Origin: Billgrantia gudaonensis
GTDB lineage: Bacteria > Pseudomonadota > Gammaproteobacteria > Pseudomonadales > Halomonadaceae
NCBI RefSeq assembly: GCF_900100195.1
Contig: NZ_FNES01000018.1
Span: 1-64,000, forward strand
Direction: 5' to 3'
DNA: 64,000 bases
The notes under the pieces are model-generated. The model did not search any database and was not told the DNA's origin. It saw only the letters and a program-made list of their open reading frames with translations. Positions 49,129 through 59,603 of this stretch are shown here, one piece after another. How positions within the stretch are numbered: the stretch's first letter is position 1; each line of letters opens with the position of its first letter. A program made the translations under genes and the position numbers.

Positions 49129-50184
49129 TCAGTCGAGTCCCAGAATGCGCCGGTTGGCGGCCTCGTCGGTGCCCGAGTCGGCGAAGTCGTCGAAAGCACG
49201 CTCGGTGACTTCGATGATGTGGTCGCGAATGAAGGCTGCGCCTTCCCGGGCCCCTGCCTCGGGGTGCTTGAGGCAGCACTCCCACTCGAGCACCGCCCAG
49301 CCATGGTAGTCGTTGGCCGCCATCCACGAAAAAATGTGCTTGAAGTCCACTTGGCCGTCGCCCAGCGAGCGAAAACGCCCGGCACGCTGAGTCCAGCCCT
49401 GGTAGCCGGAGTAGACGCCCTGTTTGGGGCTGGGATTGAACTCGGCATCCTTGACATGAAACATCTGGATGCGCTCGCGGTAGACGTCCAGAAAGCCCCG
49501 GTAGTCGAGCTGCTGCAGGATCAGGTGGCTGGGGTCGTAGAGGATATGGCAGCGCGGATGATGCCCGACGCGCTCCAGGAACATCTCGAAGGTGATGCCG
49601 TCGTGCAGATCCTCTCCGGGGTGGATTTCGTAGCAGAGATTCACTCCGGCTTCGTCGAAGGCATCGAGGATCGGTCGCCAACGCCTGGCCAGCTCGTCGA
49701 AGGCGCTGTCGATCAGCCCCGCCGGGCGCTGTGGCCAGGGGTAGACGAAGGGCCAGGCCAGGGCGCCGGAGAAGGTGCCGTGGTCGGTCAACCCCAGGTT
49801 GCGCGAGGCGCGAGCCGCCAGGTGCAGTTGCTCCACCGCCCAGGCCTGCCGGGCCTGCGGATTGCCGCGCACCTCGGGTACCGCGAAGCCGTCGAACATC
49901 TCGTCGTAGACGGGATGCACGGCCACCAGTTGGCCCTGCAAATGGGTGGAGAGTTCGGTCAGCGCCAGGCCGTGCTCGGCCAGGGTGCCCTTGATTTCAT
50001 CACAGTAGGTCTGGCTCTCGGCCGCCTTCTTCAGGTCGATCAGGCGCGCATCCCAACTGGGCAGCTGTACGCCCTCGTAGCCAAGACCCGCCGCCCAGGC
50101 CGCAATGCTTTCCAGGCTGTTGAACGGCGCCTCGTCGCCGGCGAACTGCGCCAGGAAGAGCGCCGGCCCCTTGATGGTTTTCAT
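49129..50184 (-). CDS. Sugar phosphate isomerase/epimerase (xylose isomerase-like TIM barrel)
   Basis: This 351-residue AP-endonuclease-2/xylose-isomerase-like TIM barrel has probable metal ligands in CYEIHPGED (Glu), YDPSHLILQ (Asp, His), MFHVKDAEF (His, Asp) and LEWECCLKHP (Glu). The family includes IolE/IolI-type inosose enzymes and keto-sugar epimerases. Next to a Gfo/Idh dehydrogenase it probably acts on a keto-sugar, but the substrate is unknown. Confidence 0.83.
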   Translation of the reverse strand: MKTIKGPALFLAQFAGDEAPFNSLESIAAWAAGLGYEGVQLPSWDARLIDLKKAAESQTYCDEIKGTLAEHGLALTELSTHLQGQLVAVHPVYDEMFDGFAVPEVRGNPQARQAWAVEQLHLAARASRNLGLTDHGTFSGALAWPFVYPWPQRPAGLIDSAFDELARRWRPILDAFDEAGVNLCYEIHPGEDLHDGITFEMFLERVGHHPRCHILYDPSHLILQQLDYRGFLDVYRERIQMFHVKDAEFNPSPKQGVYSGYQGWTQRAGRFRSLGDGQVDFKHIFSWMAANDYHGWAVLEWECCLKHPEAGAREGAAFIRDHIIEVTERAFDDFADSGTDEAANRRILGLD

Positions 50185-50253
50185 GTCTAGCCTCTCTTGC
50201 CGGTGTCACGAACGTCGAGAGCGCGGCGACACCCCGGGGTGCCGCCGCGCCGT

Positions 50254-51207
50254 TCAGAACGGAGAGTCGGGGTAGTAGTACTCTTCGGCGTTCTCCGGTG
50301 TGATCAGCGGCGAGCCGAGGATGTATTCGCCGACCACCGGGCCATTGGACGTGAAGTGTTGCACGGTGAGATCCATGGCGGTGGCAATCATCGCCGGCGG
50401 ATAGAGCACGTCCACGGGTACCAGGTCGTCGCCCTCCATCACCCGCTCGATGATGTCTTTCATGCCGGCGCCGCCGACGATGAACAGCTCATCCTCACGC
50501 TCGGCCTGGCGAACCGCCTCGATCACCCCCAGAGCGATGTCGTCGTCCTGGGCCCAGACGGCGTCGATGTTGTCGAAGCGGGCCAGGAAGTCCTGCATCA
50601 CCTCGAAGCCGTCGTCGCGGTTCCAGTTGGCGTGCTGCATGTCGAGGATCTCGATGTCGCTGCCCTCGATGGCCTCCTGGAAGCCCTGCACCCGCTCGTC
50701 GTCGATGACCGTGGGAATGCCGCGCAGCACCACGATCTCGCCTTCGCCATCGAGACGCTCGCGGATGTACTCGCCGGAGACGCGCCCCAGCTCGTGGTTG
50801 TTGCCGGCCACGTAAAGGTCTTCGATACCCTCCTGGTCGAGGCCGCGGTCGACCACTGTGACGAAGACGCCTTCCTCCTTGACCCGCCGCACCGGGTCGG
50901 TGAGCGGCCCCGACTCGAACGGCAGCACCACCAGGGCGTCGATGTCGCGCTGCGACACCAGGTCCTCGAGGTCGTTGGCCTGCTCGCCAGGGTCGCCGGC
51001 GGTGGAGATGGTGATCTCGATGTCGGGATAGAGCGACTCGAGGCGCTCCTTGGCCTGCTCGGCGTGGAAATTGACACCGCCAGTCCAGCCGTGAGTCGCC
51101 GCGGGAATCGAGACCCCGATGGTGACCTCCTGTGCCGTGGCGGCGGTCGGCACGCCGACGGCCGCCGAGACGGCCAGGGCGAGTAGTGTCTTCTTGATGT
51201 GTGGCAT
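50254..51207 (-). CDS. Sugar ABC transporter substrate-binding protein
   Basis: This 317-residue periplasmic protein of the RbsB-like family has a signal peptide (MPHIKKTLLALAVSAAVGVP then TAATA). The mature start is VTIGVSIPAATHGWTGGVNFHAEQAKERL, with ligand-site DIDALVVLPFESGPL and AVWAQDDDIALG. Its operon with a pentose dehydrogenase suggests D-xylose or another pentose/polyol, although it is not a close XylF look-alike. The ATG at 51207 follows GAGGAG and begins the signal peptide; the longer start does not. Confidence 0.88.
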   Translation of the reverse strand: MPHIKKTLLALAVSAAVGVPTAATAQEVTIGVSIPAATHGWTGGVNFHAEQAKERLESLYPDIEITISTAGDPGEQANDLEDLVSQRDIDALVVLPFESGPLTDPVRRVKEEGVFVTVVDRGLDQEGIEDLYVAGNNHELGRVSGEYIRERLDGEGEIVVLRGIPTVIDDERVQGFQEAIEGSDIEILDMQHANWNRDDGFEVMQDFLARFDNIDAVWAQDDDIALGVIEAVRQAEREDELFIVGGAGMKDIIERVMEGDDLVPVDVLYPPAMIATAMDLTVQHFTSNGPVVGEYILGSPLITPENAEEYYYPDSPF

Positions 51208-51257
51208 GCTCTTGCTCCTCGTACTTGTGCTTGTTGTCGCTGCCAGTGCTGACGGGA

Positions 51258-52257
51258 TCACGGTCCCGCCTTCCTCCACGATGCGCGCTGCAGGTAGACC
51301 GCCACGATGATGATGATCCCCTGCACCGTACCGTTGAGATAGTTGGAGATGGCGTCGGTGAGGTTGAGGATGTTGCCGATCATGGTCAGCATGATGGCGC
51401 CCACCACCGTCCCCCAGATGCGGCCATGGCCGCCCTTGAGCACGGTGCCACCGATGATCACCGCGGCGATCGCCTCGAGCTCCCAGAGCACCCCGGTGGC
51501 ACCCGAAGCCGAGCCCAGCCGCGGCACGTAGATGATGGTCGCCACGGCGACGCAGACACCCTGCAATACATAGGTCAGGGTCTTGATGCGATCGACTCGG
51601 ATCGCGCTGTACTCCGCCACTTTCTCGTTGGAGCCGATGGCGAAACAGTAGCGCCCGAAACGGGTGTGGTTGAGCAGCACGTAGCCGGCGAGCGCCACTC
51701 CCAGAAATACCAGCACCGGGATGGGCACGCCCAGCAGGCTGTCGTAGTAGACCGGGCGATAGACGTCGCGCACGTCCCAGTCCAGGGTCAGGGTGCCGCC
51801 GTCGGCCAGGTAGGTGACCAGCGAACGGTAGATACCCATGGTGCCCAGGGTGACGATGAACGCCTCGATCTTGCCCTTGGTGGTGACGATGCCGTTGATG
51901 AAGCCGGCACCGACGCCCAGGATCAGCGAGGCACCGACGCCCAACAGCACCGTGGTCAGGCCAGGCCCGAACTGCTCCACCAGACCGTTCATCAGGATGA
52001 TCATCACCCCGGCGATGAAGGCCGCCATGGAACCCACCGAGAGGTCCAGACCGCCAGCGGTGATGACGAAGGTGGCTCCCACGGCGATGATGCCGATGAA
52101 GGCGCTGCGGGTGAGCATGTTCGAGAGGTTGTCCAGCCCCAGAAAGGCGGGATTGATCAGCACCCCCAGCAACGCCAGGGCGAGCAGGGCGATGAACGGC
52201 CCCCAGGTCTTGAGATCCAGAGAGAAGCCACCACCGCTGGACGGTTGCGCTTTGCGC

Positions 52258-52277
<20 letters not shown>
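51258..52277 (-). CDS. Sugar ABC transporter permease (RbsC/XylH type)
   Basis: This 339-residue inner-membrane permease has about ten helices. BPD_transp_2 signatures are [43 protein letters not shown] and [22 protein letters not shown]. It starts within the last 20 bp of the ATPase gene, so translation is coupled. GGAGAAG precedes the ATG at 52277. It forms the channel of the ribose-type importer encoded by 50254-53787. Confidence 0.92.
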
Positions 52278-53786
<1,509 letters not shown>

Positions 53787-53787
<1 letters not shown>

Positions 53788-54557
53788 CAGCCCCACCCTC
53801 CGTCGACCGGGATGGCGGCACCGGTCAGCTGGGCGCTGTCGTCGGCAGCCAAAAACAGCACCGTGGGCGCCACGTGCTCGGGCAACAAGCGCACCTTGAG
53901 ACACTGGTGCTCCTGAATTCGCGCCTCGTCCTCCGGGCCTATCCAGCGTTCGAGCTGACGTGAGGTAAGGATGCAGCCGGGCACCACGGTGTTGACGCGA
54001 ATGTTCCGGGTGCCGAGATCGCGGGCCAGGCTGCGGGTCAGGCCATGCACCGCCGCCTTGGCGGTGACGTAGGCGGAGAGATTACCGATGGCGTTCTGTA
54101 CGCTGATCGAGCCGAAGTTGATGATCGAGCCGCCACCGGCCGCCGCCATGCGCTCGGCCACGGCCTGAATGGCAAAGAACATGGGGCGCAGATTGACCGA
54201 CATGCGCTCGTCCCAGTCGTCGACACTGAGTTCGCGCCAGTCGTGGCGCTCATCGTTGGCAGCGTTGTTGACCAGGGTGCCGACCGGCCCCAGCGCCTCG
54301 TGCACCTCATCCAGCACCGCCAGCAATGCGGGGATGTCGCGGATGTCGCAGTGTCGATAGAGTGGTGCGCGACCGCTCTCCTGGTCGAGCTCTCGGCATA
54401 AGCGGCGGCTGGACGCATCGTCGATGTCGACGAACGCGACTCTCGCCCCCTGCCGGTGAAAGGCGCGCACCAGGGCGGCACCGATGCCGCTACCGCCGCC
54501 AGTGACGAAGACCACGCGGGCATCCAGGCTGGGGTAGCGGGCGGAAGGGTCTGACAT
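53787..54557 (-). CDS. xylB: NAD-dependent D-xylose 1-dehydrogenase (Caulobacter XylB-type SDR)
   Basis: This 256-residue SDR probably oxidises D-xylose (or L-arabinose) to the 1,4-lactone. It has the nucleotide motif TGGGSGIG (19-26) and catalytic Ser150, Tyr163 and Lys167 (AYVTAKA). The segments RYPSLDARVVFVTGGGSGIG, VNNAANDERHDW and IINFGSIS closely follow C. crescentus XylB. That name is used here, not the xylulokinase sense. It is the first gene of the nine-gene pentose unit. The ATG at 54557 is chosen; one six bases earlier is equally possible. The very long upstream frame is not real. Confidence 0.85.
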
Positions 54558-54612
54558 GAGCATCACCGTTTGTTGTTGTAGGCATGGCTGAGCCGACTCA
54601 CGATTTACTTTA

Positions 54613-54641
54613 GCCATAAAAATAAATGACTGCAGACTCAA
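54613..54641 (-). promoter_or_regulatory. Candidate promoter of the xylose oxidation operon
   Basis: On the minus strand TTGAGT, 17 bp, TATGGC lies 56 bp upstream of the SDR start, in an AT-rich part of the 242-bp divergent region with the ROK regulator gene. Confidence 0.4.
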
Positions 54642-54741
54642 CTTTGGTCGCATGTCAGTCATGGGGAGACGGGGCCCACATGCTGGCATCTCGTCAGGAA
54701 TCGCCTTTTCTGGCAGAAAACACGATCGTCGACTGGAATTC

Positions 54742-54770
54742 TCAGCGGTTTTGCGCTGATATAATTCAGC
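54742..54770 (+). promoter_or_regulatory. Promoter and three half-site operator in front of the ROK gene
   Basis: A perfect -10 hexamer TATAAT (54760-54765) is framed by GCTGA and TCAGC (16-bp dyad, 54755-54770). A further TCAGCG at 54742-54747 makes a second dyad with CGCTGA. A regulator binding here would cover the -10. The ROK protein itself is the obvious candidate. No good -35 is seen. Confidence 0.5.
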
Positions 54771-54799
54771 ACTCAAAATAATCTGGAAGCGACGTCACC

Positions 54800-56014
54800 A
54801 TGACCAGCCTAGTGCCCGATCCCACCAGGAGAGACAACACGCTCGCCATCGTCGACACCCTGCGCAATCAGGGCCCCATGGCTCGCATCGACCTGGGTAC
54901 GGCAAACGGCATCAGCTCGGCCACGGTGACGGCGATCACCACCGAGTTGCTGCGCCACGGCCTGGTCAGCGAGCTGCCTGCCGAACCTCACCGCCAGGGC
55001 GGAAGGGGCAGGCCCAAGACGCTGATTCGCCTCGAGCCCGAGGCAGCCCACGTGGTCTGCGTCAAGCTGTCGCTCAATGAAGTCCAGGTAGTCGCCGGCG
55101 ATTTCGCCGGCCAGGTGCGCCATGCCGAAACCCACTCTCTGACCACGGCGACACTGACGCCTGACACACTGTGCGACGTCCTGGAGGAGCACATCCAGGC
55201 GGTGAGCGCGGCTCTGCCGGGTGGGCCGCGTCGCCTCGACGGCATCTGCCTAGCCATCCAGGGGGTGGTATCGCCGGCCAGCGGCATGCTCATCTGGTCG
55301 CCGGCGCTACGCTTCCGCAATACCCCGCTGACTGGCCCACTGGCCGAGCGCCTCGGCTGTCCGGTGATGCTCGAGAACGACACCAACTGCATCGCCAGCA
55401 TCCTGGCTCGCCAGCCAGCCTACGCCGACACTCCCAACCTGGCGGTGATCATGCTGGGTTACGGCATCGGCATGTCGGTGCTGATCGATGGCAGGCCGCT
55501 TCTCGGTGCCAATGGATCGGCCGCCGAGATCGGCCATAGCAAGTTCGAGCCCGGAGGCGCCCTGTGTGCCTGCGGCCGACGCGGCTGTATCGAAGCCTAT
55601 GCCAGCGACTACGCCCTCTACCGTGAAGCGCACGCCCTGCTGTCACTGCCACCGGGCGATAGTGCCCATCCTTCGGAGGCGCAGATGCAGGCCCTGGTAC
55701 GTCTTGCCGAGCAAGGCGATCCGGTGGCGCGACAGATCTACCACAAGGCGGGGCGAGCCCTGGGCTACGGCATCGCCAACGTGCTGGCGCTGTTCAATCC
55801 GGATTTGGTACTGGTCACCGGCTCCGGCGTGCGCGGCTACGCGGCCATGCAACCGGCATTGGAAGCGGCCATCGACGAGGCCCTGGTTCCCGAGCTGGTC
55901 GGCGCGAGCCGGCTCGCCACCCACCCCTGGGATCGCGACATGACCTGCCTGGGGGGCATCGGGCTGATTCTGGAGGCCACCGACCCCATGCGGCTGACCG
56001 ACCTGTCCAGCTAA
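54800..56014 (+). CDS. ROK-family transcriptional regulator (XylR-like)
   Basis: This 404-residue regulator has an N-terminal winged HTH (RIDLGTANGISSATVTAITTELLRHGLVSE) and a ROK sugar-kinase-like domain. The zinc motif is CACGRRGCIEAY after EIGHSKFEPGG. The domain appears to keep the NDTNC acidic residue. It diverges from the xylose oxidation genes, as XylR-type ROK repressors do in other bacteria, and probably senses a pentose. It converges with nothing; the GntR gene follows 132 bp later on the same strand. Confidence 0.88.
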   Translation: MTSLVPDPTRRDNTLAIVDTLRNQGPMARIDLGTANGISSATVTAITTELLRHGLVSELPAEPHRQGGRGRPKTLIRLEPEAAHVVCVKLSLNEVQVVAGDFAGQVRHAETHSLTTATLTPDTLCDVLEEHIQAVSAALPGGPRRLDGICLAIQGVVSPASGMLIWSPALRFRNTPLTGPLAERLGCPVMLENDTNCIASILARQPAYADTPNLAVIMLGYGIGMSVLIDGRPLLGANGSAAEIGHSKFEPGGALCACGRRGCIEAYASDYALYREAHALLSLPPGDSAHPSEAQMQALVRLAEQGDPVARQIYHKAGRALGYGIANVLALFNPDLVLVTGSGVRGYAAMQPALEAAIDEALVPELVGASRLATHPWDRDMTCLGGIGLILEATDPMRLTDLSS

Positions 56015-56096
56015 CGCCACCAGGCGCCGGTCCCAACCGAGCAATGGCCATGTACCGCCCGCTGCCGCGACGTTACGACCTAGGCCGCATTGTTCG

Positions 56097-56109
56097 TATG
56101 TTGAACATA
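56097..56109. promoter_or_regulatory. Probable operator of the FadR-type regulator
   Basis: TATGTT-G-AACATA is a 13-bp perfect dyad 37 bp before the start of the GntR/FadR-type gene, consistent with autoregulation. Confidence 0.6.
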
Positions 56110-56146
56110 TGGCAGGTTATGGGGCAGATCATCGACATGAGCCGCC

Positions 56147-56911
56147 ATGACCGCGACACCGCCCAAGCGCCCCGTCAAGCCTACCCGTCCCAGCGTGGTC
56201 GAGTACCTCGCCGAAGCCATCTTCTCCGGGCGCTATCAGCCCGGCGATTTCGTTCCCAGGGAGATCGACCTGTGCGAGCAGTTCGCCATCAACCGCTCGG
56301 CGGTGAGAAGCGACCTGCGACAGCTGGTCGACGTCGGCATCATCGCGCGGATTTCCGGACATGGCTCCAAGATTCGCGACTACGAGGAGTGGAACATCCT
56401 CGATCCGTCGGTGACCGAGTGGATGACCCGCTACGCCTCGCCCAACCCGCGCATCCAGCGTGAGATCCTCGCCTTCCGCCTGGACGTCGAACCCTACGTG
56501 GCGATGACGGCAGCTCGGCACGCCAAGGCGCTCGACCTGGTGGCCATCGAGGAGGCTCTGGAGGGCATGAACCGCCACCTGCATGCCGAGAGTGCCGAAG
56601 AGAAGCAGCGCTACAGCGACCACGATGTCGCCTTCCACGTGGCCATCTTCAAGGCCAGCCACAACATCGTCTGGGCGCAGCTCTCGCATATCCTGCGACC
56701 CTCGATCCACTTGCTGGTGGAAACCTCCAACGACAGTACCGCCGACCCCGAGGCCAGCTTCGAGCGTCATCGCCAGGTGATGGAGGCGATTCGCGCTCGC
56801 CGGCCCCGCGACGCCTTCCTGGCTGCCCGCGAGGTACTGCAGGGAACGGCCGAGGCGCTGGGCATCGAGCCCGGCAACGGCACTCTGGGCAGCTGGCCGG
56901 AACCGGCCTAG
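56147..56911 (+). CDS. FadR-type GntR regulator of the arabinose oxidation genes
   Basis: This 254-residue regulator has an N-terminal GntR winged helix (GDFVPREIDLCEQFAINRSAVRSDLRQLVDVGII) and an FCD effector domain with the Asp/His metal ligands (HDVAFHVAIFKASHN). It is close to regulators of galactonate and other sugar-acid pathways. Its 3' end overlaps the end of the lactonase gene by 4 bp. It is placed to regulate the adjoining araFGH-dehydratase unit, probably sensing an aldonate or keto-deoxy acid. Confidence 0.87.
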   Translation: MTATPPKRPVKPTRPSVVEYLAEAIFSGRYQPGDFVPREIDLCEQFAINRSAVRSDLRQLVDVGIIARISGHGSKIRDYEEWNILDPSVTEWMTRYASPNPRIQREILAFRLDVEPYVAMTAARHAKALDLVAIEEALEGMNRHLHAESAEEKQRYSDHDVAFHVAIFKASHNIVWAQLSHILRPSIHLLVETSNDSTADPEASFERHRQVMEAIRARRPRDAFLAAREVLQGTAEALGIEPGNGTLGSWPEPA

Positions 56912-57828
56912 CGCTGAGCTGGCACGTTACGCGGAACCGCGAATGCCGGTGATGCCAGGCCTCGAAACCCAGGCGCGACGCGGAACAGGCTGCCCGCCAG
57001 CGCTTCCTGGTCGCGGCCGTCGGCCGCGGTGGTAATGAAGAGCTGGTCCAGCTCGGGACCGCCGAAGGTGCAGGACGTCACCCGCGAGGCCGGCAGGATC
57101 AAGGTCTCGTCCAGCGACCCGTCGGGCAGGAAACGGCTCACTCGCCCGCCGCCCCAGTGGGCGATCCACAGGCCGCCCTCGACGTCGCAGGTCATCCCGT
57201 CCGGATGGCCCTGGGAGCCGGAAAAGCGCAGATGCTCGCGCTTGCCGGAAAGCTCTCCCTCGGCCGACAGGTCGAAGGCATAGACGATGCCTGCCGCCGT
57301 ATCGCTGTGATAGAGCGTCGTGCCATCGGGGCTCACGGCAGGACCGTTGGCGACACCGTAGCCGCGGTCGAGCCGGCGCAGCCCCACGCCGTCGAGGCAA
57401 TAGAGAGCCCCCCGGCCCGGCTCGCCAAGATCGCTCATCGAGCCGAACCACAGTCGCCCCCGGTCATCCACCACCGCATCGTTGAAGCGATTGCCCGCCG
57501 GTTCGTCGGGAGTCATCCAGTCGCCGACGATGCTCGGCCCGTCCTCGGCGAGACGCAGGTGGACCAGGCGCGAGGCGAGCCCGGCGATGAAACCGTCGCC
57601 ATCGGCCCGCGGCACCAGCCAGCAGCACGCCTCGTCGAGCGACCAGCGGCGGGTTCTGCCGCTGGCATGATCATGGACATGGAGCATTCGCCCCAGAATG
57701 TCGACGAACAGCAGCTGGCCGGCTTTCCCTTGTCCGGGACACCACAGCGGACCTTCGCCCAGCCGTGCCCGGCCCTGCCATACGCATTCGACCTTGGCGC
57801 CATCGACCATCGCCGGCCCCCGCTCCAT
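56908..57828 (-). CDS. SMP-30/gluconolactonase-family lactonase (probable L-arabinolactonase)
   Basis: This 306-residue beta-propeller lactonase has metal-site motifs LGEGPLW (Glu), AGNRFNDAVVDDRGRLWFG (Asn), VANGPAVSPDG and HPDGMTCDVEG (Asp). It probably hydrolyses L-arabinono-lactone. The stop of the dehydratase (57834) lies 5 bp before the ATG at 57828. A TTG three codons earlier would instead overlap the dehydratase; the start is uncertain by a few residues. It is the last gene of the arabinose unit. Confidence 0.83.
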   Translation of the reverse strand: MERGPAMVDGAKVECVWQGRARLGEGPLWCPGQGKAGQLLFVDILGRMLHVHDHASGRTRRWSLDEACCWLVPRADGDGFIAGLASRLVHLRLAEDGPSIVGDWMTPDEPAGNRFNDAVVDDRGRLWFGSMSDLGEPGRGALYCLDGVGLRRLDRGYGVANGPAVSPDGTTLYHSDTAAGIVYAFDLSAEGELSGKREHLRFSGSQGHPDGMTCDVEGGLWIAHWGGGRVSRFLPDGSLDETLILPASRVTSCTFGGPELDQLFITTAADGRDQEALAGSLFRVAPGFRGLASPAFAVPRNVPAQR

Positions 57829-57833
57829 GCCGC

Positions 57834-59579
57834 TCAATGGGAATGTCGCGGGACGTCGGCGCCGCGCGACCCACGTAGGAAGTCGAAGTCGCAGCCCTCG
57901 TCGGCCTGCAGCACCCGCTCGATGTAGAGCTGGCGATAGCCGCCGTCGCTGGCGATCCGGCGCGATTCGGCAGTGGGGTCACTCTCGGCCAGGCGCGCCT
58001 CGAGCTCGGCGTCGTCGATGTCCAGGTGCAGCTTGCCGGCATCGCAGTCGAGCTCGACCCAGTCGCCGTTGCATACCGCGGCGAGCGGCCCCCCGGCGGC
58101 GGCCTCGGGAGCCACGTGCAGCACCACGGTGCCGTAGGCGGTACCGCTCATGCGCGCGTCCGAGATGCGCACCATGTCGGTCACGCCCTGCTCGAGCAAC
58201 TTCGCCGGCAGGCCCATGTTGCCGACCTCGGCCATGCCGTGATAGCCGCGCGGCCCGCAGTTCTTCATCACCAGCACGCTGCTGGCATCGACGTCGAGAT
58301 CGGGGTCGTTGATGCGCGCCTTGTAGTCGTCGAAGTCCTCGAACACCACCGCCCGGCCGCGGTGGATCATCAACTCGGGGGTCGCCGCCGAGGGCTTCAA
58401 GACCGCACCGTTGGGAGCGAGGTTGCCGCGTAGCACGCACATGCCGCCATCCTCGCGCAGCGGCCTTTCCAGCGGGCGGATCACCTCGTCGTTGTAGAGC
58501 GGGGCGTCTTTGACGTTGTCCCACAGCGTCCTGCCGTTGACCGTCAGCGCCCCCTTGTGCGGCAGGCGGTCGGCCTCGCCAAGCCGGCGCAGTACCGCGG
58601 GAAGCCCGCCGGCATAGTAGAACTCTTCCATCAGGAAGCGCCCGGAAGGCTGCAGATCGACGATGGTCGGCGTGCCGCGCCCGACGCGACTCCAGTCGTC
58701 GAGATCGAGGTCGACACCCATGCGCCCGGCGATGGCCTTGAGGTGAATCACCGCGTTGGTCGACCCGCCGATGGCGGCGTTGGTGCGTATGGCGTTCTCG
58801 AAAGCCTCCTTGGTGAGCACCTTGGACAGACGCAGATCCTCTTCGACCATCTCGACGACGCGATTCCCGGAGAGATGCGCCAGTACGTAGCGACGCGAAT
58901 CGACCGCGGGAATTGCCGCATTGTGGGGCAGCGAGGTGCCCAGCGACTCGGCCATGCAGGCCATGGTCGAGGCCGTGCCCATGGTGTTGCAGGTACCCGC
59001 CGAACGCGACATGCCGGCCTCGGCGGCCATGAAGTCGTGAATCGATATCTTGCCCGCCTTGACCTGCTCGGAGAGCTGCCAGACCACGGTCCCCGAACCG
59101 ATGTCCTTGCCCTCGTGCTTGCCGTTGAGCATCGGCCCGCCGGTCACCACGATGGTGGGAATGTCGCAGCTCGCCGCCCCCATCAGCAGCGCCGGCGTGG
59201 TCTTGTCGCAGCCCACCAGCAGCACCACCGCATCCAGCGGGTTGCCGCGGATCGACTCCTCCACGTCCATGCTGGCCAGGTTGCGGGTAAACATCGCCGT
59301 GGGCCTCAGCAGCGATTCGCCGTTGGAGAACACTGGAAACTCCACCGGATACCCCCCCGCTTCGAGCACGCCCTTCTTGACGTGCTCGGCCAGTTTGCGG
59401 AAGTGCGCATTGCAGGGCGTGAGTTCCGACCAGGTGTTGCAGATGCCGATGATCGGCTTGCCTTCGAACTCATGGTCGGGGATGCCCTGGTTCTTCATCC
59501 AGCTGCGGTACATGAAGCCATTCTTGTCGGCGGTACCGAACCACTGAGCGCTGCGCAAGGGACGCTTGCGGTGGGTCAT
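57834..59579 (-). CDS. L-arabinonate dehydratase (IlvD/Edd family)
   Basis: This 581-residue Fe-S dehydratase turns L-arabinonate into 2-keto-3-deoxy-L-arabinonate. Cluster cysteines are Cys56 (LTPCNAHF), Cys124 ([10 protein letters not shown]) and Cys197 ([11 protein letters not shown]). The sequence closely follows the structurally known Rhizobium L-arabinonate dehydratase (about 579 residues), including LRSAQWFG, the stretch [17 protein letters not shown] and the C-terminal FLRGSRG. It lies between araH and the lactonase. It is clearly different from the xylonate-type dehydratase at 45166. Related D-fuconate or galactonate substrates are possible. Confidence 0.87.
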   Translation of the reverse strand: MTHRKRPLRSAQWFGTADKNGFMYRSWMKNQGIPDHEFEGKPIIGICNTWSELTPCNAHFRKLAEHVKKGVLEAGGYPVEFPVFSNGESLLRPTAMFTRNLASMDVEESIRGNPLDAVVLLVGCDKTTPALLMGAASCDIPTIVVTGGPMLNGKHEGKDIGSGTVVWQLSEQVKAGKISIHDFMAAEAGMSRSAGTCNTMGTASTMACMAESLGTSLPHNAAIPAVDSRRYVLAHLSGNRVVEMVEEDLRLSKVLTKEAFENAIRTNAAIGGSTNAVIHLKAIAGRMGVDLDLDDWSRVGRGTPTIVDLQPSGRFLMEEFYYAGGLPAVLRRLGEADRLPHKGALTVNGRTLWDNVKDAPLYNDEVIRPLERPLREDGGMCVLRGNLAPNGAVLKPSAATPELMIHRGRAVVFEDFDDYKARINDPDLDVDASSVLVMKNCGPRGYHGMAEVGNMGLPAKLLEQGVTDMVRISDARMSGTAYGTVVLHVAPEAAAGGPLAAVCNGDWVELDCDAGKLHLDIDDAELEARLAESDPTAESRRIASDGGYRQLYIERVLQADEGCDFDFLRGSRGADVPRHSH

Positions 59580-59603
59580 ACGAGGTCTCCTGAAACCGAA
59601 GGG

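Noticed and set aside
56925..56940. TGGCACG sequence near the end of the GntR gene as a sigma-54 promoter
   Set aside because: There is no TTGC at the -12 position, and it would point into the antisense of a lactonase gene.
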